From the NCBI GenBank assembly GCA_003956705.1, contig QZCP01000268.1, positions 180,495 through 244,494 on the forward strand: a stretch of 64,000 nucleotides of DNA, given 5' to 3'. Origin of the DNA: Brevipalpus yothersi (Eukaryota > Arthropoda > Arachnida > Trombidiformes > Tenuipalpidae). Below the pieces are notes generated by a model. That model searched no databases. It saw only the letters and a program-made list of their open reading frames with translations, and had not been told where the DNA came from. The position numbers and the translations under genes are program-made. Position 1 is the first letter of the stretch, and each line of letters starts with the position of its first letter. This document shows, piece after piece, positions 41,263 to 50,177 of this stretch.

Positions 41263-41904
41263 TCTTGCATCTCAAATCAACATTTCGGGGCTTACCTTTA
41301 TTGGAGAAATCATCAACAAGAATAATCTCCTTTATCAAATGTTCTGGAGATCTATCGAGAACGGAATGTATTGTACGAAGAAGCACAGATCGAGCTTCAT
41401 TGTGGAAGCATATTATCACACTTGTTTGCGGTAATTTATCGTGGTATTTGATATTTTTACACCTTTGCAAAAAAAACGATAAAATGAGATAAGAAAGCTG
41501 ATCATCACTTTCGGAATGAAGATACTTTTTTTCGGATAGACACAACGTGTCAACAATCGACGAAACGATGTAAAAACACTGTAACTAAAAGGTTAACATC
41601 GGTGTATATATACTCACAATGGATCCCTGACATCGGGCAGCGATCGGCGAATTGAGATCATATCACTTATATACTGATTAAAGGCATTATCGGACCATCC
41701 TTTGTCAATTAATTTTTTCACTTGACTGGACACGTTCGCAGGAATTGTGACCGCTTTGCCCATATCTCCGGGCTCAGGAAGTGGTGGCTTGGTAGGTATA
41801 AAATGACGAGGTCGGTCTAATGAGCCAAATGGCCACACTGTGGTCAGATATGCTAAGCTGACCAAGAATGACCATATCATCGCTATGCGTAGACCGATAC
41901 GCAT
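15040..41904 (-). CDS. Polypeptide N-acetylgalactosaminyltransferase (GALNT/Pgant)
   Basis: Golgi type II membrane enzyme that moves GalNAc from UDP-GalNAc to Ser/Thr and so starts mucin-type O-glycosylation. Exons complement(join(15040..15339, 15605..15721, 16901..17029, 33362..33547, 34976..35093, 39804..40185, 41296..41462, 41618..41904)) give an unbroken 561-residue frame, close to the 559 of GALNT1. A short cytosolic tail and membrane anchor (about 5-25) precede a stem with FNQYISDMIS. The GT-A catalytic domain shows SVIICFHNEA, the metal-binding DSH (D199, H201), the WGGEN loop (308-312) and CSHVGH with H336. A ricin-type beta-trefoil follows, with CLD, GGNQ, GNQQW and NQMW repeats; its alpha, beta and gamma repeats are spread over the last three exons. 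The donor after the alpha repeat (GTTGGA) is weak. The exact Pgant/GALNT subfamily is not settled; the GALNT1/Pgant5-like group is my first guess. The gene spans 27 kb because of repeat-filled introns. Confidence 0.95.
15780..15828. repeat. (GA)n microsatellite, CU in GALNT pre-mRNA
   Basis: Run of about 49 nt in the GALNT intron 15722-16900, 60 nt upstream (in transcript sense) of the acceptor at 15722. On the transcribed sense strand it extends the pyrimidine tract of that acceptor. Confidence 0.95.
18272..18314. repeat. (GA)n microsatellite
   Basis: GA run of about 43 nt within the giant GALNT intron. Confidence 0.93.
22201..22262. repeat. (GA)n microsatellite
   Basis: Uninterrupted GA run of about 62 nt within the giant GALNT intron. 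Confidence 0.95.
24287..24346. repeat. (GA)n microsatellite
   Basis: GA run of about 60 nt; a further imperfect GA tract follows at about 24488-24519. Confidence 0.95.
25787..25866. repeat. (CT)n microsatellite
   Basis: About 80 nt of pure CT, the longest intact array in the giant intron, with the opposite orientation to most of its neighbours. Confidence 0.95.
26411..26446. other. Short inverted repeat, possible hairpin
   Basis: Two 14-nt arms (26411-26424 and 26433-26446) are complementary except for one position and enclose an 8-nt loop. It lies in GALNT intron sequence with no other sign of function. The stem is too short for a typical microRNA precursor. Confidence 0.35.
28298..28366. 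repeat. (GA)n microsatellite
   Basis: GA run of about 69 nt within the giant GALNT intron. Confidence 0.95.
31770..31830. repeat. (CA)n followed by (GT)n, inverted dinucleotide tracts
   Basis: A CA-rich tract (about 31774-31803) is followed directly by a GT-rich tract (about 31804-31828). Together they could pair into an imperfect hairpin in either transcript strand. Intronic to GALNT. Confidence 0.6.
32005..32043. repeat. (GA)n microsatellite
   Basis: GA run; a second one at 32137-32169 lies about 95 nt further on. Confidence 0.93.
32893..32947. repeat. (GA)n microsatellite
   Basis: GA run of about 55 nt near the 5' end (in transcript sense) of the giant GALNT intron. Confidence 0.95.
34132..34171. 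repeat. (GA)n microsatellite
   Basis: GA run in the GALNT intron 33548-34975. That intron shows no other feature except the next array. Confidence 0.93.
34345..34401. repeat. (GA)n microsatellite
   Basis: GA run of about 57 nt in the GALNT intron 33548-34975. Confidence 0.95.
36128..36181. repeat. (CT)n microsatellite
   Basis: CT run of about 54 nt, only about 245 nt from a GA run of opposite orientation (36427-36490). The two could pair in a transcript. Confidence 0.95.
36427..36490. repeat. (GA)n microsatellite
   Basis: GA run of about 64 nt, the complementary partner of the CT run at 36128-36181. Confidence 0.95.
37674..38080. repeat. (TC)n array containing a 324-nt assembly gap
   Basis: TC repeats occupy 37674-37692 and 38017-38080, and every base between (37693-38016) is N. 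The flanks suggest the gap itself is unresolved TC repeat. Its true length is unknown. Confidence 0.95.
40891..40939. repeat. (CT)n microsatellite
   Basis: CT run in the GALNT intron 40186-41295. Shorter GA runs lie at about 40399-40421, 40459-40478 and 41225-41253; the last is about 40 nt inside the donor of the exon at 41296. Confidence 0.93.
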
Positions 41905-43641
41905 ACTTGTACCGGCGGATCAACTCCTTTCTCCTCTCTCTTTCTTGCCTCCTCAATTCCAGATGAGATGATGAAGTTGATGCCGAACGAAGGATGATGA
42001 CATTCGGTATGGCTGGTGTATATGGGTATCTATCTATCTATCTAACTATTGGTGATGATGATACTTTTACTACTCTCTTTCTCTCTCTACCACAATTTTT
42101 TCAACTCCGTTTGATGATGGCTCCACATCAAAAGAGAGATAGAACTTGTGAGAACTTCAACTACAAACACCAACCAACTACTATTACTTCAACCAATCAG
42201 TGAATAACACGAATGCGCATGCAATTCAACACTGAAATCACTATCCAAAAGTGTATATGTATATATAATATAAAAAAAAGTATATCACCATCAATACCGA
42301 TACACTTTCAAGCCACGTTCGTTGGAACGTTCAAGTTTGTTTGTGTGTGTGTGTGAGTGTGAGTGCGTGTTTACAACAATAACAATAACAGAGAGAGACT
42401 ATTGTTGTCTATTGCTCTCTCTCTTTCTTTCTCTTTCTTTCTCAGAGGATTCGATGTGTAGACTTGAATGTATGTAGATAGTTGGTTGATAGATGCCAAT
42501 AATTGATGGACACTTGAGATAGATTAATGACACTTTGATTGGCGATAGAAAAATGTTGGTTGAATTTACAAGGCACTTGATGAAGGCGTTACCAAGAAAG
42601 CAAGAAAAAAAAGTTTGGATGTAGCAAAAAAATAGAGAGAGTGAGAAAACATAGAGAATGAGATGGAAAAAAAAGTGTAGAAAGTGTATCAATTTACGTT
42701 GATTTTGCCACCAAACTTAGTAGTAGTAGTAGTGATTAACTAACACAGTTGATCACCGATACGGATCACCGATACAGTGATCATGATGAGAACGATGGCA
42801 ATAAAATACCATTTCAAATATATTTACCTTATATATTAAGATGAAGATGATACGTAAGATGAAAGAGAAATGGAAAAAAAAATATTTTTGCAGGATACGT
42901 TAAACGTTACCAATGTGTGTATGTGTATGTGTTGTGTATGTGTGAGCAAAGTAAGAGAGAAACAAAACGATAAAAAACTTTCTTAGTAGTGTATGTGACC
43001 AAGTAATAATAATATGGCAATCAATTGTGGCCTTTGTTTTCCGGAAAAAATAATAATCACATACTAATCACTAATCATGTATACATATTATCTCTCATAA
43101 ATTAATCATCATGATTAAAGTTTCACATAGAGAGAGAAAAGAAAATTGATACACAAAATCATTGGAATGATATGAAACCGGAATCTCAACTTGACCGGCT
43201 GCTCAAGTCTGTTCACTTGTTTTTGCAACACACAGCAACTTTCAAGCTTAGCTTGAGCTGAAGACTTCTCTCAAACTCTCGAGACTTGAGCTACTCTCTC
43301 AAAAAGCATGCGTTTTCATTGCTGCTATACTGAATTGATTCTGGATTCTGATCCGATCTGATGTTGTGAATGTGATGCAAGTAGAGACATCATTTTGCGA
43401 TTATATTCAACTTTGGTGAGTTTGATGTTGATGTTTAATTTTCTCTCTTCCCATCTCGATAGTGAATATTGTGTGAATAGTGTGTAGTTTGGACAACCAC
43501 TTACTTACTTACACACACATCAAAACATTCAGGATTAACCGTTAAGTGTGACCATTTAATTCAATTTAATCAAAGTTTGTGTGTGTGTGTGTGTCTCAGT
43601 GTTGTGGGGACAACACTGTTTGTAAACATACACCTCTCAAT
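41905..43641. other. Divergent promoter region, GALNT and TBC1D22
   Basis: About 1.7 kb between two head-to-head start codons. It contains short GT runs (about 42342-42354, 43577-43594) and AT-rich sequence. It should hold the promoters and 5' UTRs of both genes. I see no core promoter motif that I could defend. Confidence 0.55.
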
Positions 43642-45130
43642 ATGGTAAGTTTTAATGTGTTAATTTTATTGATAATGATTATGATGAATGGTATGTGGAT
43701 ATGTGTTTGTGTTAAAGGTGGTTGAAATTCTGCAGACGTGTGTGTGAGTATATAGTGTTGTGTCCATCTTGAACTTGATTTTTTTGATGATAATTTTATT
43801 GGCTGTTCAGTACTTTGCCTGGCTTGTATTCAATACCAGTTCCACTTGTTTTTCTCAATGTTCTTCTGGTATTCAATTGAATACAATTTTGATCGAGAAA
43901 GAGAGTAAAAAGAAAGCATTTTGTATGAGAGAGGAAGAAGAAGAAGAAAATATTTCCACTTTTTCTCGTATGGATGAGAGAGAAAAATTTTTCCTCACCA
44001 ATTTCATGGGTATATTCATACTGTACTCTGTGTATACTTTACAGGTTTTTCCAAAGTCTTCACACGACAGTAAGGTTGCTAAACTACAGAAGCTGATTTA
44101 TGAGGATGAAGTTACCGATATGAATGAACTTCGTAAAATTGCATGGGCTGGTATTCCACCATCTTTTCGACATATATGTTGGAAATTATTACTTGGTTAT
44201 TTGCCGCCCGCGCGTGAAAAGCGTGCTGCTACCCTGGAAAGACATCGTAATGAGTACAAATTGTTGATCGATAAATATTATAACAATAATCGATGTCCTA
44301 ATGATGAAATATGGAGACAGATACACATTGATTTACCACGAATGCAACCGTTGATATCAATTTTTCAACAAGATATTGTACAAAGAATATTTCAACGTAT
44401 ACTTTATATCTACTCAATTCGACATCCAGCAAGTGGTTATGTTCAAGGAATGAATGATCTTGTGATACCTTTTTTCGTCGTATATTTATCAGAATTTATA
44501 CCTGAAAATTCGTTGGCCACTTTTGAAACATTCCAAGTATCATCATTGTCAGATGATGTGCTTGATGGTGTGGAAGCAGATTCATTTTGGTCTGTCAAAA
44601 AGCTTCTCGATTCAATTCAAGATAATTATACATTCGCTCAACCTGGTATACAAAATCTTGTACTTCTACTGGAGAAGATTATATCTCGTATCGATTCAAC
44701 TCTACATGAACATCTTGTTCGTAATAATGTCCAGTATTTACTGTTCTCATTTCGGTGGATGAATAATCTGCTCACCCGAGAATTGCCTCTACGATGTATA
44801 ATACGTTTATGGGACACTTATTTATCTGAAGGTGGCTTGAGTTCTCTTAACACCTCTGGCTGCTCTCTTACCCCGGCACTGGACTCGAAACCGAGTAACA
44901 GTTCAATTGATAATGGTTCACCGTTTGCATCTTCTTTTCATCTGTATGTATGTTCAGCATTTCTCAGATATTGGTCAAAAAATCTTCTCAAAGAGAATGA
45001 ATTTCAGGGTATCATTTTGTTTCTACAAAATTTGCCCACATACCATTGGACTGATAATGAAATTGAATTATTAGTTGCTGATGCTTACTTGTTGAAACAA
45101 ACTTTTACACCAAATCATCTATCCTCTTAA
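43642..45130 (+). CDS. TBC1D22: TBC1D22-type Rab GTPase-activating protein
   Basis: Predicted Rab GAP of the TBC1D22A/B family, acting at Golgi or endosomal membranes. The main exon is 44045-45130 and begins after CTTTACAG. It opens with VFPKSSHDSKVAKLQKLI, the short helix before the TBC domain in TBC1D22. The domain carries IPPSFRHICWKLLLGYLP, the arginine finger IDLPR (R100), the glutamine finger YVQG (Q135), RHPASGYVQGMND and FRWMNNLLTRELPLR. The start is inferred: an ATG at 43642-43644 sits directly on a GTAAGT donor and joins in phase, giving join(43642..43644, 44045..45130) and 362 residues. Vertebrate members have about 500, so a long N-terminal region is absent or on an unseen exon. 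An in-frame Ser/Asn-rich insert of about 35 residues lies between DTYLSEGG and FHLYVCSAF. Family is firm; the start is tentative. Confidence 0.92.
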
Positions 45131-45416
45131 CAGTTGTATGGTCATGAGAAAAAAGAAAGAAAAGAATAATACTTATTATGGAATCTTATTTCCTTTAAAT
45201 GTATAGAAACAAAAAACCCCGAAAGAATCAAAGAAAACCACTTCGTTGACAGCTCCATTATACAATTTATTTTTTTCTTTACTATTATACTAAATACAAG
45301 TAACTCTATTCACAGTGAAAGAAAATTCTTCACAAGAACAAAGTAGGTGTGGATGAATGTATGCATCCCGACCAGGCAAAGTGACTCAGACCAGATCATT
45401 TTTATCATCATCCTGA
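45131..45416. other. 3' flanks of convergent TBC1D22 and L21 genes
   Basis: 286 bp between two tail-to-tail stops. TTTATT near 45266 reads AATAAA on the minus strand and may be the L21 polyadenylation signal, which would place it inside the TBC1D22 3' flank. Confidence 0.5.
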
Positions 45417-46029
45417 TCATTGAATCTCAGAATGGCTCTCATTCAAATTATGACAAACTTTTATCTCGTTAATCCTAAACACAGTGATTGGATGCCTTTG
45501 GAAGTAGTATCTTCTGAAAGCATGTCTCTTTTTAAGAATAAAACCCATATAGGTGTGAGAATGAGTTTTTTCGATTACCATAGCTTCCACATGGACAGTG
45601 TTTCGATCTAGTAGAGGTCTACCAATTAAAGTTAAATTTTCATTACCAAACAGGAGACATTTTTCAACCTTTATACGATCACCAGGCTTAGCAGGCACAT
45701 CTTTGTGTACCAAAAACATATCCCCTTCGTGAACCAATTTTTGTTTACCATACATGTGAATGACCGCAAAATTACGTTCATTTGCCGATCGATCGACCAG
45801 TGTATTTACTTTATCAAAAAATTCTTTCACATCTTTCTGCTCTTCAGCTTGTGTGGAAATTGTTTTGACGGCTGATTGACTATAATATACGCATGTAAAC
45901 ACATAATTGATTAAATTTTGCAATACAACCAACCTTACCTCAATTGTCCAAAAAGTATCGATAATCAAAAGTTTACCTTGTTCGCAATGTGTTTGATGTT
46001 CGAAGAGATCGAAAAATAGTGGTCATCAT
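45417..46029 (-). CDS. mRpL21: Mitochondrial ribosomal protein bL21m
   Basis: Structural protein of the large mitochondrial ribosomal subunit. Exons complement(join(45417..45879, 45977..46029)) give 171 residues; the split Ser codon (AG then T) joins in phase across GTAAAC and TTATAG. Exon 1 encodes an Arg/Ser/Thr-rich leader without acidic residues (MMTTIFRSLRTSNTLRTR), typical of a mitochondrial presequence. The L21 core follows, with FAVIHMYGKQKLVHEGD, a KPGDRI turn, LLFGNENLTLIGRPLL, and VHVEAMVIEKT. The C-terminal block is KRHAFRRYYFQRHPITVFRI, the basic RNA-binding part. Human MRPL21 has 205 residues, so this is a normal size. Two tandem ATGs (46029 and 46026) could both serve. The gene is head-to-head with the pallidin gene, 477 bp between start codons. 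Confidence 0.93.
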
Positions 46030-46506
46030 GATGATTGTGTATGAATATGTGTTGAATCTAAACTTTCACATCCAGTCAATCAATCAAAATTCACGAATCA
46101 AAAAGATGTACACGCTTGACCAAATTCAATAAGTACCATTCACATTGACCATGATTAATCATCTAACTATTTAATCTTTCCAAACATTCTGAAATATTGT
46201 TCATGATAAAATACTAAACTTCATGAGCACACATCATTTAAAATGATTCATTTTTCATGTGTTTGCCTGAACTTTGTCAACAATACACAACAGATGGAGA
46301 TACTTAATTGTGGATAAAAAAAATTTTTTTGGACATTCAAACGATTTTGATGATTAAATTTGATTTGATTTGGTTGATGTTGGATTGTGTTAAATTAAAG
46401 TTGATCGGTGATATATTGTAGGTAAGATTGAGTGGATAAAAGTGATGGATGTGAATTGGGATGATATTAATGTGTTTTTTGTGTCTCTTGTGACAGATGT
46501 TCTCAG
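46030..46506. promoter_or_regulatory. Divergent promoter interval, mRpL21 and BLOC1S6
   Basis: The 477 bp between opposite start codons should hold both promoters. On the + strand a donor-like TTGTAGGTAAGA at about 46416-46427 and an acceptor TGTGACAG ending at 46496 suggest a 5' UTR intron in the pallidin gene. The assignment rests on gene arrangement, not on a recognised motif. Confidence 0.45.
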
Positions 46507-46842
46507 ATGTCGTTCGAAGAGCTGCTCAAGTATCAGAACTCTTTGATCGACAGTTTACAGCATCGTAATCAATCGTTAAATGAGAGTACCAAAAATGTGG
46601 ATCTTGATTCGATGATTTACAAGGCAAATCAATATGTGATCAAATTGGCCAATATCAAGAAGGACATGGAAATGATACGGGAAAGAAGTGAACGTAATAG
46701 GAGGAGAGCTTTAAAATTACAAGAGCAGCAAAGAGATTATGCTTTGGAAAAAGAATTGCGTCGAGATGAAATGATCCAAAGAGAGAAACAATTGGCACCG
46801 ATAATTGTCAAAAACACTCGAAAGGGTCAAGATGATGGTTGA
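46507..46842 (+). CDS. BLOC1S6: BLOC-1 subunit 6 (pallidin)
   Basis: Subunit of BLOC-1, the cytosolic complex that builds lysosome-related organelles and endosomal carriers; pallidin also binds syntaxin-type SNAREs in animals. The 111-residue product is almost wholly helical with heptad character. It matches the C-terminal two thirds of pallidin: YQNSLIDSL, then DLDSMIYKANQYVIKLANIK, a short link, RRALKLQEQQRD and REKQLAP, in the same order and spacing as the human protein (172 residues). The variable N-terminal part is not seen upstream. The frame is open back to the likely exon start at 46497, where an out-of-frame ATG begins a 24-codon reading that overlaps this gene. So either the first pallidin coding exon is very diverged, or translation starts at 46507. 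Next to it, ABCF2 follows on the same strand. Confidence 0.85.
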   Translation: MSFEELLKYQNSLIDSLQHRNQSLNESTKNVDLDSMIYKANQYVIKLANIKKDMEMIRERSERNRRRALKLQEQQRDYALEKELRRDEMIQREKQLAPIIVKNTRKGQDDG

Positions 46843-47517
46843 CTCCACTGTTTTCCAATGATTTTAGTATTAAGAATTCCAGTAACCTTACACTCTTCCG
46901 AAGTACTCTAGAAAAGTTTTCTCCCAAACGATTGGCTATAAGACTCATTACGAGTCAGGAATTTTTTTATAAGGTTTTGCACAAATGAATTCTCTTTGAT
47001 ATCAGACAATCTAAATGTAAATACCTATTCCCAATATATTTTTCCTGGTTGTTAATTCGATTCCGAAGGGAATCCCTTTGAAAAACGTCTCTTATCATCC
47101 ACTAGCTGCTAACGTCATCTGCCAACGAATAAAACATGAGGATCAAAATGATGGCATTGTTATTACGATCATGATCCACTTAACTTGATGGTGAAAAAAA
47201 TCTTCTTCACATGAATATCCTCAAACTGATTCCCACTTGATTTTATGTGATAAAAAACTTCCTCTCAAATTCTGTTCATTCGATTTGATCTGAAAAAAAT
47301 CGATTTTTGGGCATCATCCACAAGTCTTTAGATGGCGTGACAAGGCCGGGAATGTTGATTAATGTAGGTCACTAGAATTGATCATTATCAAATGTGTGTG
47401 TGAATCTCGTGCTCTTGTACCGCCAGTTAATTGTTTAATTTTGTTGTCATATACTTTTGTTTTCTAGCCATCCAAGTTGGTGTGTGTATATATATGTGTG
47501 TTTGATATTGGATCAAA
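46843..47517. other. Spacer between BLOC1S6 and ABCF2
   Basis: 675 bp of AT-rich sequence between two + strand genes. It should contain the pallidin 3' UTR and the ABCF2 promoter, with a short TG run just before the ABCF2 ATG. Nothing else was recognised. Confidence 0.6.
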
Positions 47518-49266
47518 ATGTCAACCAGAAAGGAGAAGCGTAAAGAAAAGTTAGCCAAAGTGTTGGAAAATGAGATCAAAGAGATGTCACTCGAAAGTAA
47601 CTTCTCGGTGTCCACGTCTAATCAAACGGTTGCCTTACTTGATAATTCAATAAGAGTGGACAATTTTTCAATTAGCGCTGGTGGTAAAGAATTGTTTGTC
47701 AATGCATCATTCCACATCACACTTGGCCGAAGATACGGTTTGGTGGGTCCAAATGGACATGGAAAGACAACATTGCTTCGTCACATTGCCGACAAAAAGG
47801 ATCTTAATTTACCACAAGATTTAGATGTTCTGTTGTGTGAACAAGAGGTGATTGCCGATGATACACCGGCAGTGGAAGTAATTATCAAGAGTGATACTCG
47901 AGTAGTACGATTGAAGCAAGAGTTGGAAGATCTGCAAAGTCAAGAGAATCCGAATCAGGAGAGAATTAATGAGTTGTACAATGAGCTGAATGCAATTGGT
48001 GCCGATTCAGCTGAAGCAAGAGCAAGAAGAATTCTTGCCGGTTTAGGTTTTGTGACCAAAGAAATGCAAGATAGGCCAACCAAAAATTTTAGTGGTGGTT
48101 GGCGTATGAGAGTATCGCTGGCAAGAGCTTTATTCATTGAACCCACACTGTTACTACTTGATGAGCCGACTAATCATCTCGATTTGAATGCTGTTATTTG
48201 GTTAGATAATTATTTGCAAGGTTGGAAAAAAACTCTTCTGATCGTATCCCATGACCAATCTTTCTTGGACAATGTGTGTACAGATATTATTCATCTTGAT
48301 ATGAAAAAATTATTCTTCTATCGTGGTAATTATAGCCAATTCAAGAAGATGCATGTCCAAAAGAGAGCAGAACAGCTGAAAGAGTATGAAAAACAGGAGA
48401 AACGATTAAGAGAATTGAAAAAGAAAGGATCTTCTAGTAAAAAAGCTGAAGAAAAAGTAACCCAACATCAAAGTCGAAAACAGGGTGAAACTCAAGTAGG
48501 AGAACTGATGCAACGTCCCAAAGAATATGTGGTCAAATTTAAATTCACTGAACCACCCAGTCTGAGTCCACCCATTCTAGGTCTTCATGATGTTGATTTT
48601 GCCTACAATCCGAATGGACCTCTTTTATTCAAAAATTTAAATTTCGGTGTCGATATGTCAAGTCGAATAGCAATTGTGGGACCTAATGGTGTTGGTAAAT
48701 CAACTTTTCTTAAACTTTTGTCTGGTGAAATACAGCCTCTACGCGGTGAACTACGAACAAATCATCGAGCAAGAATATCAAAATTTGATCAGCATTCTGG
48801 TGAACACTTGGATGCGGATAAAACTCCTACCAATTATTTGATGGATGCTTTCAATCTATCGTATCAAGATGCCCGTAAACAGTTAGGTTCTTTTGGTCTA
48901 GTTTCTCATGCTCACACAATACCAAACGGACAATTAAGTGGTGGTCAAAAGAGTAGAGTTGCTCTGTGTGAAATGGCTCTCAGAGGACCACATATTCTCA
49001 TTATGGATGAACCGACCAACAATTTGGATCTAGAATCAATTGATGCTCTAGCTGAAGCGTTAAATAAATTTTCAGGAGGAGTAGTTATTGTAACTCACGA
49101 CGAACGACTTATACGTGAAACGGAATGTCAACTTTGGGTGGTCGAAAATAAGACTATCGAGGAAATCGATGGAGACTTTGATGATTATCGACAAGAGTTA
49201 CTGGAATCTTTAGGTGAACAAGTATTAAATCCATCTATATCTGCTAAACTTGCAGGAGCTATATGA
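47518..49266 (+). CDS. ABCF2: ABC-F family ATPase, ABCF2 type
   Basis: Soluble twin-ATPase ABC protein without membrane segments, of the group linked to ribosomes and translation. The 582 residues on a single exon are close to the length of animal ABCF2. The N-terminus is lysine-rich (KEKRKEKLAK). First cassette: Walker A GPNGHGKTT (77-85), signature FSGGWRMRVSLARA, Walker B LLLLDEPTNHLD. The linker between the cassettes has YRGNYSQF and a charged coiled-coil arm. Second cassette: Walker A GPNGVGKST, signature LSGGQKSRVAL, Walker B ILIMDEPTNNLD, switch His in VTHDERL. All catalytic elements of both sites are intact. The Walker A HGKTT and the linker place it with ABCF2 rather than ABCF1 or ABCF3. 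Tandem AATAAA signals follow at 49399 and 49415. Confidence 0.97.
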   Translation: MSTRKEKRKEKLAKVLENEIKEMSLESNFSVSTSNQTVALLDNSIRVDNFSISAGGKELFVNASFHITLGRRYGLVGPNGHGKTTLLRHIADKKDLNLPQDLDVLLCEQEVIADDTPAVEVIIKSDTRVVRLKQELEDLQSQENPNQERINELYNELNAIGADSAEARARRILAGLGFVTKEMQDRPTKNFSGGWRMRVSLARALFIEPTLLLLDEPTNHLDLNAVIWLDNYLQGWKKTLLIVSHDQSFLDNVCTDIIHLDMKKLFFYRGNYSQFKKMHVQKRAEQLKEYEKQEKRLRELKKKGSSSKKAEEKVTQHQSRKQGETQVGELMQRPKEYVVKFKFTEPPSLSPPILGLHDVDFAYNPNGPLLFKNLNFGVDMSSRIAIVGPNGVGKSTFLKLLSGEIQPLRGELRTNHRARISKFDQHSGEHLDADKTPTNYLMDAFNLSYQDARKQLGSFGLVSHAHTIPNGQLSGGQKSRVALCEMALRGPHILIMDEPTNNLDLESIDALAEALNKFSGGVVIVTHDERLIRETECQLWVVENKTIEEIDGDFDDYRQELLESLGEQVLNPSISAKLAGAI

Positions 49267-49398
49267 TTAAAAAATGCTGACCATTCAAAATTATTATTGT
49301 TCTTGCTTACAGTTTTTTACTTGTTACTGCAAACTTGTTATCTTAACTGATTGTCCTTACCTTTCTTCTTCCCTTTTTTTTTCATCAACTAACTTCTG

Positions 49399-49420
49399 AA
49401 ATAAAATATAACAAAATAAA
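49399..49420 (+). terminator. Tandem AATAAA polyadenylation signals of ABCF2
   Basis: Two AATAAA hexamers (49399-49404 and 49415-49420), about 135-150 nt after the ABCF2 stop. They lie about 45 nt from the opposing signal of SSR2. Confidence 0.7.
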
Positions 49421-49464
49421 ATCATCTCCAAATCAATACATTACTTTAGAGTAAACTCTTTTTC

Positions 49465-49470
49465 TTTATT
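49465..49470 (-). terminator. AATAAA polyadenylation signal of SSR2
   Basis: TTTATT on the + strand reads AATAAA for the minus-strand SSR2 gene, about 90 nt past its stop codon. Confidence 0.65.
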
Positions 49471-49559
49471 TCGATGTAAAATAGAGCATCAATTTGTAAG
49501 TGTGTGTGAATTACATAATAATAATTGGAAAAATCATACTATCAATCAATCGAAAAAGA

Positions 49560-50177
49560 TTAGTGAATTTTTTTGCTCGTTTGCTTGGCAGCGAGAATAG
49601 CATCATACTTGGACTTGCTTCGGAACCACAAATAGAATGGAATAAGAAGTGAAGGCATGGACATGACGGAGAAAGCGATCCAATCCATAATGTGTGGTGA
49701 AAATCGTCGATCAAATTCTTTCAACGATACAATATATCCTTCACCCGGCTCACTGGTAACACCATACTGGCGTTCTTTAGCCTCTTCTCTGGGCAAATAG
49801 GTTACCTCAGATGAAGTGAAATTAAATCGACCCCAAACACCAAGTTTCGGTCTAAACACAACAGTGTGTGTCATATTTTGACCACCACCAAGTCGGGGAA
49901 TGGTGAACTGCGGTATACCACTGACCACCTGGAAATGTTCTTCCGGTAGACTTGCATCATTAACACGTATATCGATTGCGGTACTTTCACCAATATTAAA
50001 CAAATTGTAATTAACAATTATATCTTTACTTTCAACCAAATATTTATTGAGAATCTTTTTCTCAACCAAAAGCCGGCCACTTGATGTAGCTTCATTTTCA
50101 CTTCTCGTATCATCACCCAATATTGATCCCACACATACCACCACAATCAGCAAGCATATCCACCGAGCAGCCATCAT
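49560..50177 (-). CDS. SSR2: Translocon-associated protein subunit beta (TRAP-beta, SSR2)
   Basis: ER membrane protein of the TRAP (signal-sequence receptor) complex beside the Sec61 channel. The single exon encodes 205 residues. A signal peptide (MMAARWICLLIVVVCVGSIL) leads into a luminal immunoglobulin-like domain with KDIIVNYNLFNIGESTAIDI, FRPKLGVWGRFNF and two N-glycosylation sequons (NMT and NFT). A membrane helix (about IMDWIAFSVMSMPSLLIPFYLW) is followed by a basic cytosolic tail (RSKSKYDAILAAKQTSKKIH). Human SSR2 has 183 residues and the same order of parts. Two tandem ATGs start the frame. It is tail-to-tail with ABCF2 and head-to-head with the coilin-like gene (513 bp between start codons). 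Confidence 0.96.
   Translation of the reverse strand: MMAARWICLLIVVVCVGSILGDDTRSENEATSSGRLLVEKKILNKYLVESKDIIVNYNLFNIGESTAIDIRVNDASLPEEHFQVVSGIPQFTIPRLGGGQNMTHTVVFRPKLGVWGRFNFTSSEVTYLPREEAKERQYGVTSEPGEGYIVSLKEFDRRFSPHIMDWIAFSVMSMPSLLIPFYLWFRSKSKYDAILAAKQTSKKIH

Noticed and set aside
43760..44044. Hydrophobic N-terminal extension of the TBC1D22 frame that could pass for a signal anchor
   Set aside because: It precedes a strong acceptor (CTTTACAG at 44044), is low-complexity and AT-rich, and has no counterpart in TBC1D22 proteins. It is better read as intron.
47955..48146. Minus-strand frame inside ABCF2
   Set aside because: Shadow of the ABCF2 coding sequence (opposite the first signature region).
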